Positions 1 to 12,247 of a stretch of DNA of 64,000 nucleotides are shown here, piece after piece (the stretch's first letter is position 1; each line of letters opens with the position of its first letter). The notes under the pieces were generated by a model, which ran no database searches, was not told where the DNA came from, and saw only the letters and a program-made list of their open reading frames with translations. Origin of the DNA: Eretmocerus hayati (Eukaryota > Arthropoda > Insecta > Hymenoptera > Aphelinidae); contig CM056743.1 of assembly GCA_029851415.1 (NCBI GenBank), forward strand, positions 121,922,305 through 121,986,304. Direction: 5' to 3'. A program made the position numbers and the translations under genes.

Positions 1-1394
1 CGGGTACATAATATACTATTGTGTGCACAGAGATTTTTTCAGTGGACGGTACATGTAGGATTATGCAGCCTGTGCGCGTGTCTAAAAATTGATCGCATCA
101 GAGGTATTTTCTGCTATTTGAGCTATCCAACGACCGATTCAAGACAAGCCAGGGTGCCGTCAATAATATTTTTTCGGTTATCCGTTACGTTATTTCTTAT
201 ATGTTCTAGTTGCTATTGAACGTTAAAAGCTCGCTGTTTGAATATCAAAGGAACTCATGTGATGATGAAGGATTCAACCTTCATATTTATATTCGGGACG
301 AATATTTTGCAATGTTGCAGATAATGGTTTGATTCATGTTTTTTGGATTAAATATAAGTCAGAAATATTGGCCTCATTGACTCATAGATTGTTTACTACG
401 TCGAGGCTGGTTGTTATTCCGAAAATTCACGATTCAGTACCGTCTCGATTGCTTTGAATTGACAACACAAAATTTATATTTTAACTGCTGTGAAATATTT
501 TGATGAACCGTGAACGTGTGAAACGTAATTCCACGCTCACGGTTCAAGTGACAAGATAGAACCAAAGAAATATTCCAGTAAATTATATGCGAATCAACAA
601 TTAGAGAATTTCAAACTAGTTTACGCAGCACAATCATTATAAAACTGGTTCATGAAAAATCTCGTCTTTTTTAAGTCTCTAGTCTGGTGTTGAAAAACAT
701 TCTCTTATATCTTCAATTCACCGGATCTCACGGAACCATGATAATTCACTCAATCGTCGTTATAAATATCCCATTTTTGTCAATTTTATCATGTGGCGAC
801 TATGATACATAGACGTTAGAATGCAGTTGCGCCAAAAGGCGCCAATAACTGCCCAAAGTGACTAATTTAGCTCGTGTCGTTTCCCAATGCAATCGAAAAG
901 AAAAGCAGACCGACCTATCGAATCAAGCTCGTCGGAGTATTTTTTTGTTTTTGTTATTAGAGTAGCTCTCGATATATCATCTATGTCAAATTATAGCGGC
1001 ATCCAATCTTCTGATGTATGGAAACACGCCTATCTGCCCCGCCATATTCCTGTACGATACTTCGCAGACATACAAGCGCCGTGAGTAATTTTTGCTAAGA
1101 GTCCATTAACGTGCAAATCGCCCGTACTCCACATGCATTACACTCATATACGCTCTGTATAGTCGGGACAAATAAAACTCGAGTTATGTATAACCAAATG
1201 TTTGCAACGCTGAGTGACTTTAGCGGTCTCGTCTTCAATTTACCTGGAATGAAATTTTTTTTCAGTTGCCGAGCTTGGAAAGCGCGCCAGACATTGGTTA
1301 GTTCTACTGTATTCTAGTGTGAATAGGCACATACTTATGCGTAAGTATTGTGTCAAATGTGGGCATCAAAGAATGCTGAATTTTTACTTTTGAT
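1..1394. other. No gene recognised (left edge)
   Basis: Moderately AT-rich sequence with only short unconvincing open frames (up to about 68 codons). No repeat family seen elsewhere in the window is recognised here. The end of the stretch is the 5' truncation point of the LINE that follows. Confidence 0.6.
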
Positions 1395-2500
1395 AATTTG
1401 GGTCCTATACTATTTATTATTTTCATTAATGATATACCCTCGGGTATACATAGTATTCGGACTTTGATCTATGCTGATGATGTAAAAATCTTCACGACTC
1501 TAAAGTCACCCCTCGATGCTAGTCGTTTACAGAAATCTTCTCAGGAGATTCTTGTATGGGGTGAAGAAAATCGCCTATTAATCAACATGAAAAAATGTGC
1601 AGCCATCTCCTTCTCAAAGTCTCGTAATGCTCTGAAATATGAATATCCGATTAATGATGTGAGAATTGAACGTGTTGAAAGCATTTCTGACTTGGGAGAG
1701 ATATTTGAATCTGGTCTCAAGTTCGACACACATATCAAATCAGTTGCAGGAAAGGCCCTAAAAATGGTTGGATTCATCAGAAGAGTAACTTCTGATTTTC
1801 GTAATGCCAACTCGATCTCCTACCTATATAAAGCTCTAGTCATCCCGGTTTTAACTTATGCGTCGGTCATTTGGTCACCATTCACTAAGCAAACACATCT
1901 CAAGTTAGAGAGAATTCAGAATAAAATGCTTCGCTATTTATGTTTCAAAAATAAGAATCCTATGCACTACACGGATCATGAATATGATCCTGCCAGGGAA
2001 CAGTTTAAAATCTTGAAATTATCACTACGGTTTTGCTATTTAGATTGCTCAACTGCATTTAAAATCAAGAATTGTTTGTACTCTTCCAGTAGTGTGAATG
2101 ATCCATTCAGTGAACTCGGTAGAATATGAACTGAGAACAGTGAGAACAATTCAACAGAAATCTAGTAATTTGAACTAGGTATACTTTTTAACCACCCATA
2201 GGCTTCGGCGTTTCTGGAACAAATTCCCAGACCATATTGTCAACCAAGACTCGCTATTCACGTTTAAAAATGTCTTACGGTCGGCACTCATGGAAACATC
2301 ATTGTATGATACCTTAACTACTGTTGCTCGTTGATTAGTTTTCTTGACAATTCTGTTGATAGTAGAAAGTTAAGAAACAAGGTCGGTACTCCTTGCTTAC
2401 ACCATAATTTTATAGTTTAGTTTTAGTAATTCTTTTGTAAACTCATGTATAAGGGCAGTATTGCCCGTAAACATTAATAAATAAAATAAAATAAAAATAA
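1395..2500 (+). mobile_element. 5'-truncated non-LTR retrotransposon (jockey/CR1-like reverse transcriptase end), broken copy
   Basis: The open frame 1398-2129 begins inside a reverse transcriptase at the palm motif GPILFIIFINDIP. It continues to the catalytic YADD box (about residues 25-28), then the thumb and C-terminal region with TYASVIWSP and LERIQNKMLRY, as in jockey/CR1-type LINEs. The fingers, the N-terminal part of RT and the endonuclease are missing, so only about the last third of ORF2 remains. The frame stops at 2127-2129. The expected C-terminal block (RRFWNKFPDHIV) continues in another frame around 2206-2334, ending in TGA, so the copy carries a frame break and cannot be active. 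The 3' end is an A-rich TAAAA-type tail at about 2475-2500. 5' truncation plus a simple A-rich tail is typical of target-primed reverse transcription. No clear target-site duplication was found. Confidence 0.88.
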
Positions 2501-2657
2501 TGGATGCACTGATTGTAGTAGTTCCATCATCTGAGTAATCAGAAAACTATGGTAACACTCGCACGTACGAAAAATCGGTAGTAGCGGTATTCCCTCGCTC
2601 ATTAAAATAATCCCGTTCTACTTTGTAAAATGAGTATTTCAACCTACTAATTTCATA

Positions 2658-4377
2658 CCGTAAATCGGGGTAACTTTGGCCACTTTAGAGCTTCTGATCA
2701 AATTTTCATTGCGATTTTCTGACCAAACCTATGTGTATCTGTATACGCATCCTGACGCCTTCTTCAGAATGCTTTGCTCAGAATTCAATTTGACCCAATT
2801 GCATTCTTGAGGACGGTAAGAAACCGGATTCCAGGGTGACTTTAGCCACCTTCGTTGAGCACTGCGAACTTCTTGTACTATTCAACACAGAAAACAGTAT
2901 TCTATCATCGATCGCATTTCCTGATCACAAATAAGTCCAGAGACAAAACATAAAAGTTTTATAAATTTATGCCGATGAACTTGAGACTTGCCACCCTAGG
3001 TCCCAGACGATCGGACGATTCAAGAAACATAATGACAAGTTTACGTTCAAATTTTTATTAGAAATGACAGCTAAAGTGGGCACAGTCGATCTGGACAATC
3101 CAAGAAATGACATGTTGTCGGTCAAATGGTCGTTGTTGAAAGTGGAGACTGGGGTGGCCAAAATCGAACCGGGGAAGCCAAGAAATTACAAATGTTCGTC
3201 CAAACGCCCAGGCCGAGTCTACATAGACGCGCGTCCCTGGGCGCGGGCGCTCTCTCCGTTTGCACTCTCCACCCAAACACCGGAGTAGGTACCGAAAATG
3301 AGATTTGAAAATCTTTTGACGAGTGTTCCATCTCAATTCTTGATTCCATCGACGATCTCTTGATTGACGAATCTTGATTGACGAGTATTCCATCTCAATA
3401 GCTCGATTCTTTTTACCCAGAATTTCGCACACCTTTGCTTATTTCACAGTTTCCGGAGAAAGTCTCAATGCAGACCCAAAATAATGTTGAATAAGCTGCG
3501 AGTCAGATACCTGAGAAGTTGGGGGTTATGGTGATATTAGGCACAACGATCGACATCCAAGTCTCTCACTTTTCGATCTTTATGTAAATCAATTTTTTGG
3601 TCGATTTACGCGATAAACTGGGCGTTTTTTATCTCACAAACCCGTGCTGATACTCCGATCGAGAGGGAACACTCGTCAAAAGATTTTCAAATCACATTTT
3701 TGGTACCTACTCTGGTGTTTGGTCGGAGGAGTGCGAGCGGACAGAGCGCGCGCGCCCGGGGTGAGCGCGTCTACGTAGACTCGGCCTCACCTTTCCCGGT
3801 CTCGAGAAATTTTTCTGAGAAAGACGTCAAAATTACAAGACTGAAACATTTTTGTTTTTCCATTTTTCCAAAATTAAATCGTATAGAGACTTTGTTCTCC
3901 AAGGAATATGTTCCTAAGGTTGCCACAGATCCTTCAAGTGTTTTTCAGATTTTCACCTTGCGCCAAACAAAAGTTATCACGAATATCACTTTTTGGCCGT
4001 GTCCAATGGAGTGGGCAAAATGTGTAAGGGGGTTAAATCAGTGCCACACCTAGATTCAATCACCAATAGTGAATGTCGTTTCTTAGTAGTCACCTACTAA
4101 GAAAAGATCACGGGAAGGAAATGGAAGTGGATCCAGTGGGTTGTCCAGGTGGATTTCTGGAACATGAATATTTTACTTGAAACTTTTTTACTTCTCTTTA
4201 ACAAAAATTATGGATCAACGGAACCCACTTTACCACAAAAAAACTGGCTCTTTCTGAGAGTAGAATTTCTAATCTTCAAGATGAGCTTTCGGACGACCCT
4301 CTAGGTCGTATACCGTCGGAGATCCGACTTTTACAATCTTTTTCCAGAGAAGCGGGCAAAGTTACCCCGGTTGACGG
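2658..4377. mobile_element. Non-autonomous DNA element with CCGTNAAYCGGGGTAACTTTG terminal inverted repeats
   Basis: The left end reads CCGTAAATCGGGGTAACTTT and the right end is its near inverse (CAAAGTTACCCCGGTTGACGG). Related motifs recur inside, for example near 2838 and 3063. The left end is preceded by TA but the right end is followed by TG, so no intact duplication is claimed. A different element is nested at 3210-3787. No transposase frame is visible. The TIR resembles that of the element at 53419-54263 (CCGTCAAATTGGGTAA), so the two probably belong to related families. Confidence 0.65.
3210..3787. mobile_element. Nested MITE-like element, GGCCGAGTCTAC family, copy 1
   Basis: The ends are AGGCCGAGTCTACATAGACG and its inverse CGTCTACGTAGACTCGGCCT. 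The inverted arms run about 130 bp inward through a block containing GGTACCGAAAATGAGATTTG (3288 onward) and its inverse near 3690. The interior (about 3400-3660) is the reverse complement of the interior of the copy at 61493-62301. It lies wholly within the element at 2658-4377, so it inserted later. No coding capacity was recognised. Confidence 0.75.
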
Positions 4378-6579
4378 TGAGTGATTATCAATAGTGCAAA
4401 ATTAAATTCTAGTAGCCACTGGTCATAAATTCAGGCCGACCTTCAAATTCGCAATCAGTTGCATCTTACTAAAAGTTGGACTTTTTTAACTATAACATTG
4501 ACGTGTAGAAAATGCAAGTCATCCGATTTGCAGAATTTAATAAAATTAAATCTTCTGCAAGCAAATCAGATCATCATCTAAAATATGCATGTCATGTCTC
4601 GGTATTCCACGAAATCGTTGGATCGATAACTTTGGACTGCCATTTTGAATTTGAGGGCGCAGGGCACGTAGAATGAATTGAACTTGTAGAATCGTATGGG
4701 CTTGTATTTTTTATAAAGCTCAATAGGTTGTCATCGTCCGCATTATTGTATACAATAATAATAGCGAGGAGATGGTACTCACAAAGCGCGAGGTAATTCA
4801 ATTTGAGAGTTGCATTCGGTCAAAACCATTGCAATTTCGTGCGTGGCGCGCGTGAGTAGGTATACCTCTGCTCGTAAAGTAAGCAAACCAAGCTCAATGG
4901 AGTTTCGTGCAGCTCATATACGGGGCAGTAATTTGAAAGATGATTGCAAGAGGTATTACAAGTACTAATGCTACACAGAGCGAGGTATTTGACTGATCAA
5001 CGCACGCTAAAGCGCATCTTATCGCGTGCCGCCTTCTGTGAGTGGATCGGGCTCGTTGCTCCTTCTGAACTCGCAAGAGATGGATTATATCTGTACATGC
5101 GGTGTAACGCAACCATGTATTTAGCCGCAATGTTACGGGAGAAAAGTTATCGTCTCTTGAGCTTGGGAAAATTTGTGACTGCCATCATCAACTCGCCCTG
5201 AACTCACAAAATTGCGGGCTTGTGTAAGTTGCATTGCTTGCTTTTACCTCGTATCATTTACCCTCGCGTGTCTCTCGCACGCTCTATGAAATTAAAAAGA
5301 TTATTGAATTGTTTTCCATTTTCGGTATTATGAGAGGTCACAATAATTTTTGAATGGAGGGCAAGATATTCTTTGAGTTAACTACTGGAGCCAAATTTTC
5401 AGAATTGAATTTGATGATAATAGTTTTCGAGTACAAGAGCGTAAGAGTTTATTTTTATCCTCCCAACATAAAAATGTAATCAAGTTCAGTTTTGACTCTG
5501 ATGTCCAATTGCAGTAAAGACATGTTCAGATGTCCAAAACCAGTCGAGTCGAAATACAAATCAAAGAAATATATAGTCCATGAATGACATTAAATTCAAC
5601 CAAGAATTATACAAATGTAACTTTTGAACGCGGTTCAACCTCGCTGTTCGCTCGGGAAATAAATCGCCCTGGCGCCCGAGCTGAGTGTGCGCGCCTAGGG
5701 CAATAATGTAATACCTGAGAGCACGAAGATGAGGTGTAACATTTTCGCACAGACTTGATTCAGATTCAGGTTATCTCCAGAATGCAAAAATTCCACTTCT
5801 GTATTGAAAATAAATGACCATTTTTCATTAAATGTGAGGGTAGAAATGAAAATCTGTGTAGAAGTCTCACTTTCACGATCAGAGAAAAATGAAAAATCTA
5901 CTGCTCGTATACAGACAATAACACGATCAGATTCTCACATCGGAATGCATTACTGGCATATCGGCGTAGATAGACACTACAACGATACGCACATCGTGAA
6001 AGGGACAACTGTCACTCGATTCTCCAATATAATCTTTTGCAATCAAATGAGATGGAATAACTTTCTCTTGGTATGTACACAAGTAAGCCATATCAGAGCG
6101 TCTGAGCGTTACATTTTTCATTTCTATCGATAAATTTCACGAGTAGCAGGCTCTAATGCTTGTGAAACTTGCCGTTGACTCGTCAAATTACACGCACTAT
6201 CATTGGATACGACTGCATGGAAAATGAAAGTCATTTTGCGTGAATATTGCATTCGATTCATACTCCTCCACTTGGCTGACCGATGATCCAACGAGTCCGA
6301 GAGAAATTCTGTTTTTTGTGAACAATAAGCCACGCTGCACACAATTTTTTGCTAATAGAGGGAGAGATTACAGCGGATTTCCAACCCTGATTTCCAACTG
6401 CCGAACTTGTCGATAAATAGGGTTTTGCTTCTAGAAGAGAAATTTTTCGAATTGAGCAAGTTCCAAGAAGTCTATTCAAGTTTGTCGAGATAATGAGAAA
6501 TCAAGAATACCCAGCGTGTCCAATATGAACCTATAGGAATGTTTACTATTGCAGATTGAGCACACGAAAATTTGTTGCA
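4378..6579. other. No gene or repeat recognised
   Basis: About 2.2 kb without a convincing reading frame, RNA gene or repeat shared with the rest of the window. Short open frames exist (for example 4944-5201 and 5804-6133), but they overlap open frames on the other strand and show no domain or splice context. Confidence 0.5.
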
Positions 6580-7310
6580 AATTGGAATTCGTGAAAATGG
6601 CGGGTAAAAGTCCTACAACTCCAACCCAAACGGGTGGAATTTGCATCTAAAGAGTTACTGGAATATAGCCAATCGAGGTTGAGTGATAATTTCAGCCTAA
6701 ATATCTTGAGAGGTTCGAATTAAAAATTATGGAATTTCTCACTATATCCAATAGTGCTTTGGAATGTTGAATTAAAAATTCGAGTTTGTCAAGATTCAGA
6801 ATGAGATACTCGCATGGAATGTAATGTTTATGCGGTTTCAAACAACAATGCGGCATACTTACAAAGATGAGGAATTTTAAATCGCACCGAGTTCGGGAAA
6901 ATAACTAACTCCTGTCAAGAAAATCATTTCTTATCACGATTACATATCTTTAGGGGCTTTAATTTTAACTCATTCGGTGGAAAACTCTGATATTCAATCG
7001 CACCAATTCAAAAGATTAACGAACAAACACATTATTTCATCCCAGCTTGAATTGGAAACGTCTGTGGTGCGATGCTTAGACTAAGATTTCAGTATCTTGG
7101 GGTGAAAATCCACCCCAAAAATGACTCTATCAGAGATCTCAGTTTATTTTTTCCCAGGAAATTTCACCCTAAAATGATTAGAATGTATGCGTGAATAAAG
7201 TGTCTGATATCGCTGCCCGACGATTAACTTTCATTTGGGTGTGCTAAAAGAGTTCCCTTTGAAAGCCTGTGCGACTCACCCCATGCTCGAAAGAATCTTG
7301 GAATACTTTC
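6580..7310. repeat. Dispersed repeat, copy A (inverted relative to 22150-22850)
   Basis: Several blocks match the reverse complement of 22150-22850. These include the palindrome GGGGTGAAAATCCACCCC near 7110, the block CAGTATCTTGGGGTG, the motif AACAACAATGCGGCATACTT near 6845, and AGTTACTGGAATATAGCCAATC near 6655. Boundaries are approximate. No coding frame; probably an old mobile element. Confidence 0.55.
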
Positions 7311-7550
7311 AACAAAACCTATGATGAAATAGTTCATCCTAACCGTAACTCAAAATTCTGATAAGTGTTTTGGTTGTTTGACAAAAACAACTCGTTTTGA
7401 GAAAGCATTTGTTTCCTCTCTTTCAGTAGCGTCTATTCAGCCATTTTCACGGATAAATAACTTGCCATCCGTTCAATTACTGGCGCTGAACAATTTCCAC
7501 TAATTTATTCGTAGTGGCGGTTGGTTTTTTTCCTGAAATTTTTTTTACAT

Positions 7551-8385
7551 AAGGTGAGTGTACCCAACTTGCCTCTGTACCTAACTTGCCCCCATATGCC
7601 GATCTCGAGGATGGGCACTCCTTGGCCTCTCGGCAATTTTTTTTACGTTTGTTATGTCAAAATATAAGAAAGAAAGTAGTTTGCGTCGACCCCGAATCAT
7701 TTCTGCGTTCTCCAAAAAATTCAAAGTGATTTTTCCATTTTTCGTGTTTGCGCGGCTAAGAATCACCGAGGAAATCGTGTTCACTCACACCGGTGCGAAT
7801 TTATTTTTATTCGACCAATCTTGACGTACCTTAGCGCATTCGATTCCTTGTCTCAAGACCTTCAAAATCCGCTCTTCGGGGTTGCAGAACTCTGATTTGG
7901 AGCGATTTTATGTACAAAACACGAAGATGGTTTGAGAATCAAGAATGCCGATATCGGAGTGTACCCAACATGCCCCCATATGGTTATCTCGGAAAGGCGT
8001 ACAGTATGGCTTTTTTTACCACTCAGAACGTGTTTATCACGTCAAAATAGGTCGGAAACGATGTCTTGGGCCAACTCAAAGCTACAAATGTCGCTGCACG
8101 GTGATCAAAACGGATCAAAGCGATTCTATTCACTTCATCGCCGATTTACATTGTTGTAAATGATGGGGGCAAGTTGGGTACACACTTTTGTAAACTCTCA
8201 AAAATCACCTTTTGGAAGAATCAACACAGTTTGGCTCGAATTGGTTCAAATTGAACGTACTTTAATTTATTTTGAGAGTCATGAGACAAGCTTCAAAATG
8301 AGCTAAGGTACGTTGGAAAATATTGAGATGGGCCAGAGTTATTGAGAAAATGGCTTAACGGGGGCAAGTTTGGTACACTTACCTT
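7551..8385 (+). mobile_element. Non-autonomous DNA element, AAGGTNAGTGTACCCAACTTG family, copy 1 (835 bp)
   Basis: TIRs AAGGTGAGTGTACCCAACTT and (inverse) GGTACACTTACCTT, flanked on both sides by ACAT (7547-7550 and 8386-8389), a probable 4-bp target duplication. The motif GTACCCAACTTGCCCCC or a close variant occurs five times: at 7560, 7577 and 7961 in plus orientation, and at 8165 and 8360 in minus orientation. Two other copies of nearly identical length (837 and 835 bp) lie in the opposite orientation at 25927 and 62365. The short open frames inside are not transposase-like. Confidence 0.8.
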
Positions 8386-8813
8386 ACATTCCAAATTTTG
8401 TTTGTTCGGATGAAATGCCATCAGGATTTTATACATACGGGAAAATGAATAAAATATTCTGCTCGAAAAGTTGCGTGAATCAGTCTATGACTCGGGTTGT
8501 TTTACGCGAACCTCCCGCGAGTCAAAGATTAAGAATTTTTCAGTTTCCTCTCGCGGCCGCAACCTTTGACCTCAAATATGGCACACACTCTCTCTTATTC
8601 TCGCGTTGGCTCGTGGCACTTTTCACTAGCGAGGCGCGCGCTATACGCTAAGAAACGAGTCGTAGAGTGCCAATTAGCACCATCCAGGCTCCATCGGTGT
8701 GCAAAATCGAGGCGATTGTCTTACCTCCTGCGCCTTAGCATCTTAACCCATAGTCCTCATCTCTCCATCTCTTTTTCTTTCTTTCTCTGACTGAGATTTT
8801 TTTTCCATTACAG

Positions 8814-8950
8814 AACAAGAATTGGGGCATGACGAGCAGCGGAGCGCCGATATAGCCGATAACAAAGCTTTTCTTCTTCGACCTAATAGTTTTAACACTG
8901 AGATATTCTGCTTATGTGAGCCGGCAATATGTATTAGAACGAGAATGTGA
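8814..8950 (+). CDS. Candidate 3'-terminal exon (unrecognised)
   Basis: A long pyrimidine tract (about 8750-8810, CTCTCCATCTCTTTTTC-type) ends in TTACAG at 8808-8813, a textbook splice acceptor. After it, one frame stays open for 44 codons (beginning QELGHDEQRSAD) to TGA at 8948-8950 if the exon starts in phase 2. A phase-0 reading gives only 13 codons, ending SSGAPI. The first 50 bases are GC-rich compared with the surroundings. No upstream partner exon or protein family is recognised, so this could equally be a non-coding exon or chance. Confidence 0.22.
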
Positions 8951-8982
8951 TGTACTTATGGTCGAATCGTAACTAAGAAAAA

Positions 8983-9560
8983 TGTACCCAACATGTCTTC
9001 ATAAGTCGATCTCAGAACTGGGCACTCATTGACCTTCGCGCAATTTTTTGTACTTTTGTTTGTCAGAATATGAGGAAATTGATCATTTGGACTGATCGCG
9101 GACCGTTTCTGCGTCTCCCAGGAAATATGAGGTGAGAGTTTGCATTTTTCGTGTTTGCACAGCTAAGGAATCACCCAAGAAATTGCGTTTAGTACAACCG
9201 ATGCCTAAGATTTTTAGGTCAACCAATCTTGACGTACACATTCGATTTCGTTTGTCAAGGCCTTCAGAATCAGTTGTTGGAAGATGCATAAGTTGGATTC
9301 GGAGCAATTTTATGTGCAAAATACGGAGATCATGCGCAAAGATGGAGGCCAAATTGGTGTGCACCCAACATGCTCCCAGACTGTTATCTCGAAAGGGTGT
9401 GCAGTACGAATTTTTTTACCACTCAAAACGTGTTTATCACCTTAATAAGATCGAAAAAAGTGTTTTGGACCGGCTGAAAGCACTAAATATGGTTGCTCGC
9501 CGATGAAAACTATTTCATGTACCTCATCGCTAATTTACATAGTTTTTCTTGGAAAAATGG
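8983..9560 (+). mobile_element. Diverged partial copy of the AAGGTNAGTGTACCC family
   Basis: From ATGTACCCAACATGTCTTCA at about 8982, the sequence follows the left two thirds of the element at 7551-8385. It includes the GGGCACTC block, the GCTCCCAGACTGTTATCTCG block (about 9370) and the CGCTAATTTACAT block (about 9530). Substitutions and indels are frequent and the right TIR is missing, so this is an older, truncated copy. Confidence 0.65.
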
Positions 9561-12247
9561 AGACATCACACTAACAAGACTCGATTATTGAGTTTCTGTA
9601 ATTCCACTGGATTTCCAAAGATCTTACTGTCGTAGCCGGATTGCAAACGGGAAACTTGAGAGTTTGTAAACGTCATGTTAGCTCGAGTGATTCTAGTCTG
9701 AGTGAATGGGTGCTTTAGAGCACACAGATTCAGCATGACAATTGCTCAATTCTCAGAGCCAACGGGTTGAATGGTGATGGCGCTCAATTTTGCATTCATG
9801 GCGCATAGCTCGTCGACTGTCAATAGCGTCTCGTGTTGATTGTTTCTGCGACACGTTAGCTGTCTCGTTGTTGACGTGAGACGCGACGAATCAAGATTGC
9901 TAATATGCTATTTCAACCAAAGGTAGAAACAATTGAAGACCTGCTGAGCTTGTAGAAGGAATTTCTAAAACATAAATATTCCAAGTACGGCGAAAGTACT
10001 GATCTACTATTGTGATAGTACAGTGCATGTACTGCTGAAATACTTAGAAAATCCGTAGCAAGTACGCCTCAAGTGCTATGAGAATACCGAGCAAGTATTG
10101 ATAGTTGATAACCATAAAAGTAACGTGGGCCGGTTTACTGATAGGTACCGAAAAACTTGGAGACAGCAGTTTCGAAACGCGACGGTGAAAATCGCGTCCG
10201 GGTTCTGTCTGCTATGGGACCCACCGGTGGGGCCTATCGCAGAGAACGTGTTAAAACTAATGCCGAGAGACTGAAATTTTGTTTGTAATGGAGGGTAAGC
10301 TTTTTTTAACCCATTTACTACCGTAAGCTTTGGACATCGAGTAATGCACCTCTAAAATTTAAATGAAAAATTTGTTGGAAACAAGACGAAAAATCGCAAA
10401 ATAGAAACTTTGCAAACTCTTCGGTTTTAATTTTTTCCATCTATCATTCCATCAGGTGGTCGTCTTTCGTCTGAGGTTTCATACTTTCCTTAGAAAATTC
10501 AGATTTTTCTATTGAGTCTGAAAAAAATAATCACCAATCATTGGAAATGAATCAATAGAAGGTTGCCTACTATATTGAACAATGTGAGTGAAAATGGTCC
10601 ATGAGATCCGGTGTATAACAACTCTGAAGGGACCAAAATTATGTTCCTATCAACACGTTCACCGTAAGGGTAGTTTTTTGTAATTTCAGTTTGATAAAGA
10701 ACTGGACACTCGTGCTCTGGTAAATGAATTGATACAGGGATATAGTATATTTCGAAACAAGGGTGCATGAGACACTTTTTATTTCACGTGTATCGAACTA
10801 TACCTTCTAATGAACTTTGAACAAAAGTCGACAAACTGTGCGCAAACTACACTTTTCCACACAATGCATCAAAAACTCTTTTGTGATACATTGTTTATTC
10901 CCTTGGTGAGGTAAAAATTACGACGACACATAAATATTGGAAATACTTTTCGATCAAAAATAAATTGGCAAGAATTCAAAAATGAAGTATTGTGAGACTC
11001 ATCGGTGGAGCTCATTACAGTAAAAGTCGTAACGAAATATGTTTTGAATGTGTGCTGTTGTGCCCATTGTTATTCCCGAATCAAAAATTGACTCCAATTA
11101 GAGATGAACTCCTTTCACAAAATACAATTTACAAATGAATGAAATAGGTTTTCGAGGAGATACTTTGAAGGAGTAGAGTATGTTCGGGGATCAGGTGCAA
11201 TTAAATTTGTCACATGAAGTTAAATAGTCAATCGAATAAGTGAAGAGCAATTGCAAGAGAGAACAACATCCGCCGCTCTCTCGATTGAACGTGCAAAACA
11301 AGATCTCCGCCTACGACTGATGAATTTCCAAAGCCACTAACGATTTTCTCTCCATCAGCTCGTTAAACTCGAAGTGCGAGCTGATGAGGTCTCATTGGGA
11401 GTATTTTAGCGATCAATTTGAGAGAGCGTCAGTGAGATTCCCGTACTTAGTCATCTAAGGACAATTAGTGCGTACGTGCGATGTTCGATCTGAAACTTTA
11501 CACCATTATTTATAACGTTAGAATCATAGTGCGAGCGGATGAGCTGTGAGTAATGAAAAAAGAGAAAATAAGACCACAAAGGTGGTGCCCGGTAGCCAGG
11601 CTTTCCAGACTCTCGTCACAAAACACCGTCGGCACGATGCGACGCGCATATCAATTTCACTAATATATACCGATATATACATGAGTTAAAGTTTCGGGCT
11701 CCGAGTGCGGTTTTGGTGTACCGCAGACAAAAGAAAATCTCAAGCGCGATTAAAGGTGAGAGAGCCGTTCAGTTGTAATTATGGAAAGAGTGCGTAAGTA
11801 CTTAGTATTAGGTATGAATTAGCTCGTGCGCGGAGACACCAATTTTCGTTTCGCGTATAGTATTTAGGCGTATAGCAAAATAAGTTGAGAGAGGCAGCGG
11901 ATGGAAGCGGCCGAACTGAACGCGGTGCGGAAAATGAGAGACGCGCAAAATCGTTTCGCGCTCTTGTTGCGCTCGGAAGGTTCTCCTACACTAGCTTCTG
12001 CAAACTTTGTCGATTGTTGGCTGTTATGATCAATACATCTTTGCAGGAAGCCGAATGAATGCCTTCGGAGAAATGAAAATGTTACAAACAGTTCGGTTTT
12101 CACTGCTCATGTCCAGAAGTTATCTGGGCGTCATAGTTATCTCATGGCACCACAAAACCTCATTTCCCGCTCTAGGAACAATAAAACGAATAATATAAAA
12201 ATTACTAGGAATAAATTTTTCGGGTTTTACGCATATTCCTCAAGATA
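9561..12247. other. No gene recognised; one palindromic motif
   Basis: About 2.7 kb without a supported gene. A palindromic block GGGACCCACCGGTGGGGCC lies at 10216-10234. It is followed by ATCGCAGAGAACGTGTTAAA, which recurs almost unchanged after a similar block at 54679-54698, so part of this stretch is a dispersed repeat. At 11758-11763 and 11791-11796 there are donor-like GTGAGA and GTAAGT sites, the latter a few codons after an ATG, but no exon can be supported. Confidence 0.45.

Noticed and set aside
1541..1810. Minus-strand frame inside the LINE
   Set aside because: Antisense shadow of the reverse transcriptase frame.
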